From CALKJU01 sp035326425 (GTDB lineage Bacteria; Pseudomonadota; Alphaproteobacteria; Geminicoccales; Geminicoccaceae): a stretch of 64,000 bases of DNA. Shown in pieces: positions 25,538 through 35,257 of the stretch (the stretch's first letter is position 1; the number at the start of each line of letters is the position of its first letter). The stretch is from the NCBI GenBank assembly GCA_035326425.1, contig DAOLFG010000006.1, positions 62,001-126,000 of the forward strand. The letters are read 5' to 3'. The notes under the pieces are model-generated. The model was given only the letters and a program-made list of their open reading frames with translations. It ran no database searches and was not told the origin of the DNA. The position numbers and the translations under genes are program-made.

Positions 25538-26536
25538 ATGGCAGGCCACAACCGGAAACAGGCAACCTACGAGCGCGGCGCGCGGATGCTCCGAACGGCG
25601 CTCGGGCCTGCCATCTCGAACCTCCTGCTCGACAAGTCCATCATCGAGGTGATGCTGAACCCGGATGGCCGCATCTGGGTGGACCGTCTCGCCGAGGGCC
25701 TGTCCGACACCGGCGAGCGGCTGACCCCGGAAGACGGCGAGCGCATCGTCCGGCTGGTCGCCCATCACGTCGGGGCCGAGGTGCATGCCCGCTCCCCGCG
25801 CGTCTCGGCCGAACTGCCGGAAACTGGCGAACGCTTCGAGGGCTTGCTTCCGCCCGTCGTTGCCGCGCCGACTTTCGCCATCCGCAAGCCAGCAGTCGCG
25901 GTCTTTTCGCTCGACGATTATGTCGCCGCCGGAATTATGTCCGACGCGCAGGCCGCCGCGCTCCGCCAAGCCGTCGCCGCTCGCGCCAATATCCTCGTGG
26001 CCGGCGGCACGTCGACCGGCAAAACGACCTTGACCAACGCGCTCTTGTCCGAGGTCGCCAAGACGCGGGATCGCGTCGTCATCATTGAAGACACCCGTGA
26101 GCTGCAATGCGCGGCCCCGAATCTCGTCGCCATGCGCACCAAGGACGGGGTGGCCTCGCTCTCCGATCTGGTGCGCTCCTCGCTGCGCCTGCGCCCCGAC
26201 CGCATCCCGATCGGCGAGGTCCGAGGCGCCGAGGCGCTCGACCTCCTCAAAGCCTGGGGGACGGGACACCCCGGCGGCATCGGCACGATCCACGCCGGGT
26301 CCGGCATTGGTGCGCTGCGCCGCCTCGAACAATTGATTCAAGAGGCCGTCGTCACAGTCCCGCGCGCGATGATCGCCGAGACGATCGACCTCGTTGCCGT
26401 CCTCTCCGGCCGGGGCGTCGCCAGACGCCTCTCCGAGCTGGCCCGCGTCGAGGGCCTCGGCCCGGACGGCGACTACCGGCTCTCGCCCGCTTTTCCAGAC
26501 CTCATCCCGACAAACCACTCAGGAGACACCGCATGA
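25538..26536 (+). CDS. trbB: Conjugative transfer ATPase TrbB (VirB11)
   Basis: 332 residues; AAAGGGGACGAG precedes the ATG. Walker A GGTSTGKT at residues 156-163, then VVIIEDTRELQC, and a His box GGIGTIHAG typical of VirB11-type hexameric ATPases. It powers pilus and channel assembly at the inner membrane. First gene of the trb operon; its stop overlaps trbC (ATGA). It now starts about 200 bases after the ars cassette, in a stretch of lower GC that probably holds the operon promoter. Confidence 0.95.
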   Translation: MAGHNRKQATYERGARMLRTALGPAISNLLLDKSIIEVMLNPDGRIWVDRLAEGLSDTGERLTPEDGERIVRLVAHHVGAEVHARSPRVSAELPETGERFEGLLPPVVAAPTFAIRKPAVAVFSLDDYVAAGIMSDAQAAALRQAVAARANILVAGGTSTGKTTLTNALLSEVAKTRDRVVIIEDTRELQCAAPNLVAMRTKDGVASLSDLVRSSLRLRPDRIPIGEVRGAEALDLLKAWGTGHPGGIGTIHAGSGIGALRRLEQLIQEAVVTVPRAMIAETIDLVAVLSGRGVARRLSELARVEGLGPDGDYRLSPAFPDLIPTNHSGDTA

Positions 26537-26862
26537 TCCGTCGCGCCTTCCGCTTCCGCCGTTCCATCGCTACCGCCGCCGCCTTCACCTGGGCGGCGCT
26601 TCTGACCTCGCCGGCTCTCGCCTCGGGCTCCTCGATGCCCTGGGAAGCGCCGTTGCAGAAAATCCTCGAATCCGTCGAAGGCCCGGTCGCCAAGATCGTC
26701 GCCGTCATCATCATCATCGTCACCGGCCTGACGCTCGCCTTCGGCGACACCGGCGGCGGCTTTCGCAAATTGATCCAGATTGTTTTCGGGATTTCGATCG
26801 CATTTGCGGCCAGCTCCTTCTTCTTGAGCTTCTTCAGCTTCGGCGGCGGGGTCGTGATCTAA
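26533..26862 (+). CDS. trbC: Conjugative pilin TrbC (VirB2)
   Basis: 109 residues with a long N-terminal signal (cleavage expected near SPALASGS, residue 30) and two hydrophobic helices (about 53-70 and 82-105), the usual pilin layout. The short loop between them, GDTGGGFRKL, faces the cytoplasm. The mature pilin may be processed by the TraF peptidase. It starts inside the trbB stop and ends directly before trbD. Confidence 0.9.
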   Translation: MIRRAFRFRRSIATAAAFTWAALLTSPALASGSSMPWEAPLQKILESVEGPVAKIVAVIIIIVTGLTLAFGDTGGGFRKLIQIVFGISIAFAASSFFLSFFSFGGGVVI

Positions 26863-27144
26863 ATGGCCGCCGTCCTCGAACAACTCGACGCGGTGCCGGG
26901 ATTCACTGTCCCGGTTCATCGCGCGCTCAGCGAACCCATCCTGCTCGGCGGTGCGCCGCGTTCGGTGGCGATCCTCAACGGGACATTGGCGGGGGCCATC
27001 GGCCTCGGCCTTCAGCTCTGGCTCGCCGGCATCCTGATCTGGGCCGTCGGCCATCTCGCCGCCGTGTGGGCCGCCAAGCGCGATCCCCTCTTCGCCGAGG
27101 TGGTGCGCCGGCATCTGCGCGTCCCTGGCCATCTGTCGGTGTGA
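26863..27144 (+). CDS. trbD: Conjugative transfer protein TrbD (VirB3)
   Basis: 93 residues, starting immediately after the trbC stop. The N-terminal GFTVPVHRALSEPILLGGAPR motif is typical of VirB3/TrbD, followed by a hydrophobic hairpin (residues 37-68, LNGTLAGAIGLGLQLWLAGILIW). An inner-membrane channel component that works with the TrbE ATPase. Confidence 0.92.
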   Translation: MAAVLEQLDAVPGFTVPVHRALSEPILLGGAPRSVAILNGTLAGAIGLGLQLWLAGILIWAVGHLAAVWAAKRDPLFAEVVRRHLRVPGHLSV

Positions 27145-27154
27145 GGCGGCTGCG

Positions 27155-29671
27155 ATGATGAACCTCGCCGAATATCGCCGCACCGCCACGCGCCTCGCCG
27201 ATTTCCTGCCCTGGGTGGCGCTGGTCGGCGAAGGCGTGGTGCTGAACAAGGATGGCTCGTTCCAGCGCAGCGCCAGGTTTCGCGGGCCGGACCTCGACTC
27301 CGCCGTCGCCGCCGAGCTGGTCGGCGTCGCCCACAGGCTGAACGGCGCTTTCCGACGCCTCGGCTCCGGCTGGTGCATTTTCGTGGAAGCGCAGCGCACG
27401 GAAGCCGCGACCTATCCGAACGATGTCTTTCCCGATCCGGCGTCCGCTCTGGTCGACGCCGAGCGCAAGGCCGATTTCGAGGAAGAAGGCAGCCATTTCG
27501 TCTCGGACTATTATCTCACCTTCCTCTGGCTTCCTCCGGCCGAGGATGCCGCGCGCGCCGAAAGCTGGCTCTACGAGGGCCGCGAGACCACCGGCGTCAA
27601 TCCCTGGGAGCTGGTGCGCAGCTTCGTGGACCGCACCGACCGCGTAATCGCCCTCTTGGAAGGGTTCATGCCCGAGTGCCGCTGGCTGACCGACGGCGAG
27701 ACGCTGACCTACCTCCATTCGACCGTCTCGACCAAGCGCCAGCGCGTCCGTGTGCCGGAAACGCCGGTCTATCTGGACGCGCTCCTGGCCGATCAGCCGC
27801 TGACTGGCGGCCTCGAACCGCGCCTCGGTTCCGCACATCTGCGCATCCTCACCATCACCGGCTTTCCGAGCGCCACCACGCCGGGCCTGCTCGACGATCT
27901 CAATCGCCTGGCCTTCCCGTATCGCTGGTCGACGCGAGCGATCCTGATGGACAAGACCGACGCGGCCAGATTGCTGACCCGGATCAGGCGGCAATGGTTT
28001 GCGAAGCGGAAGTCGATCGCCGCGATCCTCAAAGAGATCGTCACCAACGAGCAATCGGCACTGGTCGACACCGACGCGGCCAACAAGGCAGCCGATGCCG
28101 ACATGGCTCTACAGGAACTCGGCGCGGATATGGCCGGCATCGCCTATGTCACGGCAACCGTCACTGTCTGGGACGAGGATGCCCGCCGCGCCGACGAAAA
28201 GCTGCGGCTGGTCGAAAAGGTCATCCAGTCCCGCGACTTCACCGTCATGGTCGAGACGGTCAATTCCGTCGACGCATGGCTCGGCTCTCTGCCGGGCCAT
28301 GCCTACGCAAATATTCGTCAGCCCCCAATCTCGACGCTCAACCTTGCCCATGCGGTCCCTTCGTCCGCCGTGTGGGCGGGGCCGGAACGGGACGATCACT
28401 TCGGCGCACCCCCGCTGCTCTATGGCAGGACCGAAGGATCGACCCCGTTCCGTGTCTCGCTTCATGTCGGCGACGTCGGCCATACGCTTGTCGTTGGCCC
28501 GACCGGCGCGGGCAAGAGCGTGCTGCTCGCCCTCATGGCCTTGCAGTTCCGCCGCTACCCGCGCAGTCAGATCTTCGCCTTCGACTTCGGTGGCTCCATC
28601 CGCGCCGCCACGCTGGCGATGGGCGGTGACTGGCATGATCTCGGCGGCCGGTTGACCGAAAGCGCCGAGGCTTCGGTCTCGTTACAGCCGCTTGCGCGTA
28701 TCGAGCAGACGCAGGACCGCGCCTGGGCCGCCGACTGGATCGTCGCCATCCTGACTCGGGAAGGCATCACGATCACGCCGGAAGCCAAGGAGCACATCTG
28801 GACCGCGCTTTCCTCGCTCGCCTCCGCGCCGATCGAGGAACGCACCATCACCGGGCTTTCGGTGCTGCTCCAGTCCAACGATCTGAAGCTCGCCATCCAG
28901 CCCTATTGCGTCGGCGGTCCCTACGGCCGGCTGCTCGATGCGGAGGCGGAGAATCTCGGCGACGCATCCGTCGTCGCCTTTGAGACCGAGGGGCTGCTCG
29001 ACACCAGCGCCGCGCCGGCGGTCCTCAGCTATCTCTTCCACCGGATCGCCGACCGGCTCGACGGCAGCCCGACCATGATCATCATCGACGAGGGCTGGCT
29101 GGCGCTCGGCGACCCCGCCTTCTCCAAGCAATTGGCCGAATGGCTGGTCACGCTGCGCAAGAAGAACGCATCCGTCATCTTCGCCACCCAATCGCTCGCG
29201 CAACTCGAAAAGAGCACGATCGCCCCGGCCATCATAGAGAGCTGCCCAACGCGGCTGCTCCTGCCGAACGATCGCGCGGTCGAGCCGCAGATCACCGCGA
29301 TCTACAGGCGGTTCGGGCTGAATGACAGACAGATCGAAATTCTCGCTCGGGCGACCCCGAAGCGCGACTACTACTGCCAGTCGAGACAAGGCGACCGCCT
29401 CTTCGAGCTGGGCATGTCCGAGGTCGGCCTTGCCCTTTGCGCGGCTTCGGCCAAGTCCGACCAGGCGTTGATCGCCGACATCCTCGCCGAACATGGCCGG
29501 GACGGGTTCCTGGCCGCATGGCTCACGGCGCGCGGCGTCGAATGGGCCGCCGACCTCATTCCGAACCTCACCAACATCGCCGTCGCACCCGAGCCGCAAG
29601 CGCCGGCCCCGGCGCACACCCTCGACCTCACCGATTTCGTGCAACTCGATCCAGAGGAGATCATGCCATGA
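27155..29671 (+). CDS. trbE: Conjugative transfer ATPase TrbE (VirB4)
   Basis: 838 residues, the usual VirB4 length. The CagE/TrbE N-terminal domain is followed by an ATPase domain with Walker A GPTGAGKSVLL (near residues 449-459) and Walker B MIIIDEGWLAL (near 642-652). It energises pilin extraction and substrate transfer. ATG at 27155 and 27158 are both possible. The end overlaps trbJ by ATGA. Confidence 0.95.
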   Translation: MMNLAEYRRTATRLADFLPWVALVGEGVVLNKDGSFQRSARFRGPDLDSAVAAELVGVAHRLNGAFRRLGSGWCIFVEAQRTEAATYPNDVFPDPASALVDAERKADFEEEGSHFVSDYYLTFLWLPPAEDAARAESWLYEGRETTGVNPWELVRSFVDRTDRVIALLEGFMPECRWLTDGETLTYLHSTVSTKRQRVRVPETPVYLDALLADQPLTGGLEPRLGSAHLRILTITGFPSATTPGLLDDLNRLAFPYRWSTRAILMDKTDAARLLTRIRRQWFAKRKSIAAILKEIVTNEQSALVDTDAANKAADADMALQELGADMAGIAYVTATVTVWDEDARRADEKLRLVEKVIQSRDFTVMVETVNSVDAWLGSLPGHAYANIRQPPISTLNLAHAVPSSAVWAGPERDDHFGAPPLLYGRTEGSTPFRVSLHVGDVGHTLVVGPTGAGKSVLLALMALQFRRYPRSQIFAFDFGGSIRAATLAMGGDWHDLGGRLTESAEASVSLQPLARIEQTQDRAWAADWIVAILTREGITITPEAKEHIWTALSSLASAPIEERTITGLSVLLQSNDLKLAIQPYCVGGPYGRLLDAEAENLGDASVVAFETEGLLDTSAAPAVLSYLFHRIADRLDGSPTMIIIDEGWLALGDPAFSKQLAEWLVTLRKKNASVIFATQSLAQLEKSTIAPAIIESCPTRLLLPNDRAVEPQITAIYRRFGLNDRQIEILARATPKRDYYCQSRQGDRLFELGMSEVGLALCAASAKSDQALIADILAEHGRDGFLAAWLTARGVEWAADLIPNLTNIAVAPEPQAPAPAHTLDLTDFVQLDPEEIMP

Positions 29672-30444
29672 CCCGACACCGCTTTCCCCGTATCGCCGGC
29701 GCCTCGCTGCTCGCGCTGACGCTCGCCGCGCCGCTGGCGCTTTCGCCGGTCTTCACGACGCCCGCCCATGCCTTGTTCGGCTTCGGGCGGATCGTCTACG
29801 ACCCGACCAACCATGCCGAGAACCTCCTGACCGCCGCGCGGACCCTTGAGCAGATCAATCACCAGATCACCTCGCTTCAGAACGAAGCGCAGATGCTCAT
29901 CAATCAGGCGAAGAACCTGGCGAGCCTGCCGTTCAGCTCGCTTCAGGCGCTCCAGCAGAACGTGCAGCGCACCCAACAGCTTCTCTCCCAGGCGCAGAAC
30001 ATCGCCTTCGACGTGCAGTCGATCGACCGCATGTTTCAGCAGGACTACGGCAAGCTCTCCCTTACGGCGACCGACAATCAGTTGATCGCCAATGCCCGCA
30101 GCCGGTGGGAAAACACCGTGGGGGGCTTGCAGGATGCGATGCGCGTTCAGGCCGGCGTGGTCGGCAATATCGACACCAACCGCTCCCAGATGTCGGAGCT
30201 GGTCGGCCAGAGCCAGGGCGCGTCCGGGGCGCTGCAAGCCACCCAGGCCGGCAACCAGCTTCTCGCCCTGCAAAGCCAGCAGCTCTCCGACCTCATCGCC
30301 GTGATCTCGGCCAACGGAAGGGCGGATGCCCTGTCGCAAGCCGAACGCGCCACGGCCGCCGAACAGGGCCGCATCCAGCGTCAACGCTTCCTGGCGCCGG
30401 GCTCGGGCTACCAGCCCGGCAATGCGCAGATGTTCAATCGCTGA
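29668..30444 (+). CDS. trbJ: Conjugative transfer protein TrbJ (VirB5)
   Basis: 258 residues with a Sec signal peptide (ASLLALTLAAPLALSP ... AHA, cleavage near residue 35). The mature part is a Gln-rich coiled coil (QINHQITSLQNEAQMLINQA and similar repeats), typical of the TrbJ/VirB5 minor pilin at the pilus tip or periplasm. Overlaps trbE by ATGA. Confidence 0.92.
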   Translation: MTRHRFPRIAGASLLALTLAAPLALSPVFTTPAHALFGFGRIVYDPTNHAENLLTAARTLEQINHQITSLQNEAQMLINQAKNLASLPFSSLQALQQNVQRTQQLLSQAQNIAFDVQSIDRMFQQDYGKLSLTATDNQLIANARSRWENTVGGLQDAMRVQAGVVGNIDTNRSQMSELVGQSQGASGALQATQAGNQLLALQSQQLSDLIAVISANGRADALSQAERATAAEQGRIQRQRFLAPGSGYQPGNAQMFNR

Positions 30445-30464
30445 CGGCCTAAAAGGGAGACATC

Positions 30465-30752
30465 ATGGATGGCAAGATGCTGGCCCGGCTTGCGGCCGTC
30501 ATACTCGTCGCCGTGGCCATCACGGTGACGATCATCGAAATGAGCCGCGAGGACGATGCCGGGCCAGCGCCGGCCGCTCCAACGCTTCAGCCGCCGACCG
30601 ACCCGCTCCGCATCGAGCAACGTCGTTGTCAGGAGTTGGGCGAAGCCGCCGCCAATGACGCCCCGTGCCTGCGCGTGTGGTCGCAGACCCGCGACCGCTT
30701 CCTCGGCCGCTCGCCCGCGCCGGAGACGCCCGCGGCCCGCGAAGGGCGGTGA
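30465..30752 (+). CDS. trbK: Putative entry-exclusion protein TrbK
   Basis: 95 residues, with AAAGGGAG before its ATG. One N-terminal membrane helix (residues 6-24) followed by a periplasmic part rich in Pro/Ala that holds two cysteines (RRCQELGEAA and DAPCLRVW), the pattern of the alternative TrbK family in alphaproteobacterial trb operons. No lipobox, unlike RP4 TrbK. Role in surface exclusion assumed from family and position between trbJ and trbL. Confidence 0.8.
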   Translation: MDGKMLARLAAVILVAVAITVTIIEMSREDDAGPAPAAPTLQPPTDPLRIEQRRCQELGEAAANDAPCLRVWSQTRDRFLGRSPAPETPAAREGR

Positions 30753-30755
30753 ACC

Positions 30756-32111
30756 ATGGGCGGCACCGGCGTCATCGACAGCTTTCTCGGGACATTCACG
30801 ACCTACATCGACTCCGGCTTCGGCCTGCTCGGAGGCGAAGTCACCTTCATTGCCACCACGTTGATCGTGATCGACGTCGTGCTGGCCGCGCTGTTCTGGG
30901 CATGGGCGCCCGACGAGGACATCATCGCGCGCCTAGTCAAGAAGACCATCTTCGTCGGGGCGTTCGCCTATCTGATTTCCAATTGGAACGCCTTGGCGAA
31001 AATCATTTTCGACAGTTTCGCCGGCCTTGGCCTGCTGGCTTCCGGAACGGGATTCACCACCGCCGATCTCCTGCGCCCCGGCCGCGTCGCCCAGACCGGC
31101 CTCGATGCCGGGCGGCCGCTGCTCGAATCCATCTCCGACCTGATGGGCTGGATCGCTGTCTTTGAGAACCTGGTCCAGATCCTTTGCCTGTTCTTCGCCT
31201 GGGCCTTGGTCATCCTCGCCTTCTTCATTTTGGCGGTCCAATTGTTTGTCACGTTGATCGAGTTCAAATTGTCGACCTTGGCGGGCTTCGTGCTCATCCC
31301 GTTCGGCCTCTGGGGCAAGTCGGCGTTCATGGCCGAACGTGTCCTCGGCAACGTCATCTCGTCGGGCATCAAGGTGCTCGTCCTGGCCGTCATCATCGGC
31401 ATCGGCTCGACCCTGTTCGGCCAGTTCACCGCCGGATTCGGCGGCGCGACCCCGACGATCGACGACGCCATGGCCGTCGTGCTCGCCGCCCTTTCCCTTC
31501 TCGGCCTCGGCATCTTCGGGCCGGGGATTGCGACGGGCCTCGTTTCCGGCGGACCGCAGCTCAGCGCCGGCGCGGCGGTCGGGACCGGCCTCGCCGTCGG
31601 CGGCGCGGCGATCGCGGCCGGAGGCGTCACCATGCTGGCAGCGCGCGGTGGCGGGGCTGCCCTTTCGGGCGGCGCGGCGCTTGCACGCGGCGGCGCATCG
31701 GCCGCCGGCGCGGCGTCCTCGGCCTATACGCTCGCCGCCATGGGCGAGTCCGGCGCATCCGGTGTCGCCGCCGGTCTCGGCGGCGTCGCCCGCGCCGGTG
31801 GAGCCGCCGCCGTTTCCCCCTTGAAACGCGCCGTCTCCCGCGCCGCCGACAGCCTCAAATCCAGCCATACCGCAGGCATCAAGGGCGGCTTCGAGACGAC
31901 CGGCGGCACCTCGACCATGGGAACGATCGGCGGCGCCGCCGCGCCAGCGCCGACAAGCTCTCCTTCCACCGATGGCCCGCCGGCCTGGGCGCAGCGCATG
32001 CGCGGCCAGGCCATGAGCCACGGCGTCAGGGCCGCCGCCCATGCAGTCCGCTCCGGTGACAGCCATGGCGGCGGCGCATCCATCAGCCTCTCCGAAAGCA
32101 ACCGCTCATGA
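30756..32111 (+). CDS. trbL: Conjugative transfer protein TrbL (VirB6)
   Basis: 451 residues. Six or so membrane helices between residues 25 and 270, including IATTLIVIDVVLAALFWAWA and LVIIGIGSTLF-like segments. The C-terminal 170 residues are Ala/Gly/Ser-rich and probably disordered, which is typical of TrbL. Polytopic inner-membrane component of the channel. Three bases after trbK and ATGA overlap with trbF. Confidence 0.93.
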   Translation: MGGTGVIDSFLGTFTTYIDSGFGLLGGEVTFIATTLIVIDVVLAALFWAWAPDEDIIARLVKKTIFVGAFAYLISNWNALAKIIFDSFAGLGLLASGTGFTTADLLRPGRVAQTGLDAGRPLLESISDLMGWIAVFENLVQILCLFFAWALVILAFFILAVQLFVTLIEFKLSTLAGFVLIPFGLWGKSAFMAERVLGNVISSGIKVLVLAVIIGIGSTLFGQFTAGFGGATPTIDDAMAVVLAALSLLGLGIFGPGIATGLVSGGPQLSAGAAVGTGLAVGGAAIAAGGVTMLAARGGGAALSGGAALARGGASAAGAASSAYTLAAMGESGASGVAAGLGGVARAGGAAAVSPLKRAVSRAADSLKSSHTAGIKGGFETTGGTSTMGTIGGAAAPAPTSSPSTDGPPAWAQRMRGQAMSHGVRAAAHAVRSGDSHGGGASISLSESNRS

Positions 32112-32797
32112 ATATCTTCAAACGCCCGACAACCCACTACGGCAAGACGCCGGAACCCGTCACGCCCTACCAACGCGCGGCCCAGGTCTGGGACGAGCGC
32201 ATCGGCTCGGCCCGCGTCCAGGCCCGCAACTGGCGCTACATGGCTTTCGGCTGCCTGATCCTTTCGGCCGGCTTCGCTTCGGCGCTGGTCTGGCAATCCG
32301 CGCGCGGCACCGTCGTTCCCTGGGTAGTCGAGATCGACCGCCACGGCGATGCCCGCACCGTCGAGTCGGCCGTGGCCGACTATCGGCCGACCGATCCGCA
32401 GATCGCCTGGCATCTCGCACGCTTCATCGAACAGGTGCGCGGCCTCCCGTCCGATCCCATCGTTTTGCGCCAAGCATGGCTTCGCGCCTACGACTTCACC
32501 ACCGACCGGGGCGCGGTCGCGCTCAATGAGTTCGCGCGCTCGAACGATCCTTTCACGCGCGTCGGCCGCCAGCAGGTTTCGGTTGAGGTCTCCAGCGTGA
32601 TCCGCGCCTCGCCGGACAGCTTCCGGGTCGCGTGGACCGAACAGCACTACGAGAACGGCCAGCTCTCCCGCACCGAACGCTGGACCGCGATCCTCACCAT
32701 TGTCCTTCAGCAGCCGCGCACGGCCGAGCGCCTGCGCGCAAATCCCCTTGGAATCTTCGTCAACGCGATCTCGTGGTCGCGGGAGTTGAGTCAATGA
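32108..32797 (+). CDS. trbF: Conjugative transfer protein TrbF (VirB8)
   Basis: 229 residues: short cytoplasmic N-terminus (KTPEPVTPYQRAAQVWDERIG), one membrane helix at residues 41-60, then a periplasmic VirB8 domain (VVPWVVEIDRHGDART through TAILTIVLQQPRTAERLRANP). Bridges inner-membrane and core parts of the channel. Overlaps both neighbours by ATGA. Confidence 0.93.
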   Translation: MNIFKRPTTHYGKTPEPVTPYQRAAQVWDERIGSARVQARNWRYMAFGCLILSAGFASALVWQSARGTVVPWVVEIDRHGDARTVESAVADYRPTDPQIAWHLARFIEQVRGLPSDPIVLRQAWLRAYDFTTDRGAVALNEFARSNDPFTRVGRQQVSVEVSSVIRASPDSFRVAWTEQHYENGQLSRTERWTAILTIVLQQPRTAERLRANPLGIFVNAISWSRELSQ

Positions 32798-33816
32798 TCC
32801 GCAATCCCGTCAAAGCCGCACATCCGGCTTTCCGTAAACTCGTAGTGCCGGCTTTGCTGGCCACCACGATGCTCGCCGGCTGCGCCACCAACCACGCACC
32901 GTCCTTCAGCTACGATTCCGATGTGCCGCCGCTGCCTGTCGTGCGCGCCGCCGCGACCGACGACAAGCCCCGGCCGCTGCACACCCCTCCGGCCTGGTCG
33001 GTGGCGCGGGGCGGTACGGCCGCGACCACGCCGGAAGGCCGCGTCGTCAATGCGAACGCCGCCGCGCGCGTCGAGCCGCGGCGCGAAGGCTACTACAACG
33101 CGATCCAGATCTACCCGTGGTCGGAAGGCGCGCTGTTTCAGGTCTATGCCGCCGTGGGGCAGATCACGACGATCGCGCTCGAACCCGGCGAAAGTCTCAC
33201 CGGCGCCGGGCCGATCGCGGCCGGCGACACGACGCGCTGGATCATCGGCGATACCGAAAGCGGCTCGGGAACCACGCGCCGCGTTCATGTGCTGGTCAAA
33301 CCGACCCGCGCCGGCATCGCCACCAATCTCGTCATCACCACGGACAGGCGGACCTATCTGATCGAGTTGCGCGCCCGCGACGAGACATGGATGCCGGCCG
33401 TCGCGTGGGCCTATCCAGCGCCGCTTTCCTCGCAGCGCGTGACCGCGCCGGCCGTGCCGATCATCCCCGCCGAAGCCGCACGGAACTACCGCTACGGTCT
33501 TTCCGGCGACAACCCGCCCTGGAAGCCGATGACCGCCTTCGACGACGGCCGCCGCGTCTACATCGTGTTCCCGCGCGGGATCGTGCAAGGCGAGATGCCG
33601 CCCCTGTTCGTCATCGGTTCGAGCGGGGAAGCCGAAATCGTCAACAGCCGCATCTACCAGAATGTGCTCATCGTCGATCGCCTCTTCGGGGCGGCGGAGC
33701 TTCGCCTGGGCTCCGGCAGCAAGCAGCGGACCGTCAGGATCGTCCGGGTCCAGCCGGGCCAGACAGCGGCCGCGGCCTCCGGACAAACCACCGCCAAGGG
33801 AGGAGCGCCGTCATGA
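32794..33816 (+). CDS. trbG: Conjugative transfer protein TrbG (VirB9)
   Basis: 340 residues from the ATG overlapping the trbF stop. N-terminal lipoprotein-like signal with lipobox LAGC (Cys near residue 29). The VirB9/CagX domain includes YYNAIQIYPWSEGALFQVYA, GDTTRWIIGDTESG and RNYRYGLSGDNPPWKP. Part of the outer-membrane core complex with TrbI. Confidence 0.93.
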   Translation: MIRNPVKAAHPAFRKLVVPALLATTMLAGCATNHAPSFSYDSDVPPLPVVRAAATDDKPRPLHTPPAWSVARGGTAATTPEGRVVNANAAARVEPRREGYYNAIQIYPWSEGALFQVYAAVGQITTIALEPGESLTGAGPIAAGDTTRWIIGDTESGSGTTRRVHVLVKPTRAGIATNLVITTDRRTYLIELRARDETWMPAVAWAYPAPLSSQRVTAPAVPIIPAEAARNYRYGLSGDNPPWKPMTAFDDGRRVYIVFPRGIVQGEMPPLFVIGSSGEAEIVNSRIYQNVLIVDRLFGAAELRLGSGSKQRTVRIVRVQPGQTAAAASGQTTAKGGAPS

Positions 33817-34988
33817 GCCGGGATGACGACCGAAAAGAGGAAGGCGTGGAGCTGGCGGGGGCGGGGAGTGACACGGCCGGCTCGATGCGGTTGCGCGCCG
33901 AGACGCCGCGCGTGACGCGCATCTCCCGCAAGGTGCTCATGGGCGCGGGCATGGTGGTCGGCATCGGTATCGGCGGCGCGCTGATCTACGCGCTTCAGGG
34001 CGTCGATCGCGGCGGCCAGCCGGAGGAGTTGGTCTCGACCGACCGTCGCCAGACCGCCGACGGCTTGCAGGGACTACCCGGCAGCTATGGCGACGTGCCG
34101 GTCCTCGGCCCGCCGCTGCCGGGCGATCTCGGCGGGCCGGTGCTCAAGGCGCGTGAGGAAGGTCAGCCGATCCCGGCAACCCCCATGCCGGTCCCGGCCG
34201 CCGATCCCGAGGAACAGCGCCGCCTCGCCGAGCTTGAGGCCGCCAGGACCAGCGAGTTGTTTTTCCAGATCAGGGCGGGTCAGACCGCCGCCTCGCCCTC
34301 GATCCCTTCCGTTCCCGGCCTGACCGGGCTGGCGGGCGCTGCAACGCAGGATCGCCACCTTGCCTTCCTCAATGCCGAGGTCGACCGCCGCACCGTCGCC
34401 GCAGATCGCGTCATGGCGCCGGCGTCGCCCTATATCCTTCAGGCCGGCGCGGTCATCCCGGCGGCGCTGATCACCGGCATCCGTTCGGATCTGCCGGGGC
34501 AGATCACCGCCCAGGTGACGCAGCATGTCTATGACAGCCCGACCGGCGCCCTCCTGCTCATCCCGCAAGGCAGTCGCCTTATCGGAGAATACGATGCTGG
34601 CGTGACCTTCGGGCAAAGGCGGGTGCTCCTCGTGTGGAACCGCCTCATTCTCCCCAACGGCCGCTCGATCGTTCTCGAGCGTCAGCGCGGCGCCGACGTC
34701 TCAGGCTATGCCGGTCTCGAAGACGGCGTCGACTACCATTGGTGGGATCTGATGAAGGCGGCGGGTTTGTCGACGCTGCTCGCCGTCGGCGCCGAGCTGG
34801 CCACCAGCGACGAGGACCGCCTGGTCCGCGCCATCCGCGACGGGGCGCAGGACACCGTGAACCAGGCCGGTCAGCAGATCGTGCAGCGCCAGCTGCAGGT
34901 CGCGCCGACCCTGACGATCCGCCCAGGATTTCCCGTCAGGGTCATCGTGGCGCGCGATCTGGTCCTCGAACCCTATGGAGCCCACTGA
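33813..34988 (+). CDS. trbI: Conjugative transfer protein TrbI (VirB10)
   Basis: 391 residues. Cytoplasmic N-terminus, one membrane helix (about residues 44-64), a Pro-rich periplasmic linker, then the conserved VirB10 C-terminal domain (YILQAGAVIPAALITGIRSD, TGALLLIPQGSRLIGEYD, GRSIVLERQRGADVSGYAGL). It spans both membranes and senses energy for channel opening. ATGA overlap with trbG; its stop overlaps the next ATG by one base. Confidence 0.94.
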   Translation: MSRDDDRKEEGVELAGAGSDTAGSMRLRAETPRVTRISRKVLMGAGMVVGIGIGGALIYALQGVDRGGQPEELVSTDRRQTADGLQGLPGSYGDVPVLGPPLPGDLGGPVLKAREEGQPIPATPMPVPAADPEEQRRLAELEAARTSELFFQIRAGQTAASPSIPSVPGLTGLAGAATQDRHLAFLNAEVDRRTVAADRVMAPASPYILQAGAVIPAALITGIRSDLPGQITAQVTQHVYDSPTGALLLIPQGSRLIGEYDAGVTFGQRRVLLVWNRLILPNGRSIVLERQRGADVSGYAGLEDGVDYHWWDLMKAAGLSTLLAVGAELATSDEDRLVRAIRDGAQDTVNQAGQQIVQRQLQVAPTLTIRPGFPVRVIVARDLVLEPYGAH

Positions 34989-35257
34989 TGGCCAATCTCA
35001 AACTCGGCCCGTTGCCGAAACTCGGCATCGTCCGCATGACGGTCCCGATGCCCGAGCCGCTCAAGGAGGAACTCGACCTCTACGCCGCCGAATACGGCCG
35101 CCTCTATGGCGAGGTCGATTCCGCCACGCTGATCCCGCACATGCTGGAAGCCTTCCTGCGATCCGACCGTGGCTGGCGCAGCCGGAAGGCGAAGCATGCC
35201 GGCAAGGTCGAATCCGCCCGCATCGACAAGTCGAATGCAGCCTCGACCGATCATTGA
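34988..35257 (+). CDS. DUF2274 protein closing the trb operon
   Basis: 89 residues. LKLGPLPKLGIVRMTVPMPEPLKEELDLYA marks the DUF2274 family, found directly after trbI in many alphaproteobacterial elements. The fold resembles a ribbon-helix-helix (short basic strand, then helices), so DNA binding is possible. It overlaps the trbI stop by one base and the convergent LysR gene by seven. Confidence 0.82.
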   Translation: MANLKLGPLPKLGIVRMTVPMPEPLKEELDLYAAEYGRLYGEVDSATLIPHMLEAFLRSDRGWRSRKAKHAGKVESARIDKSNAASTDH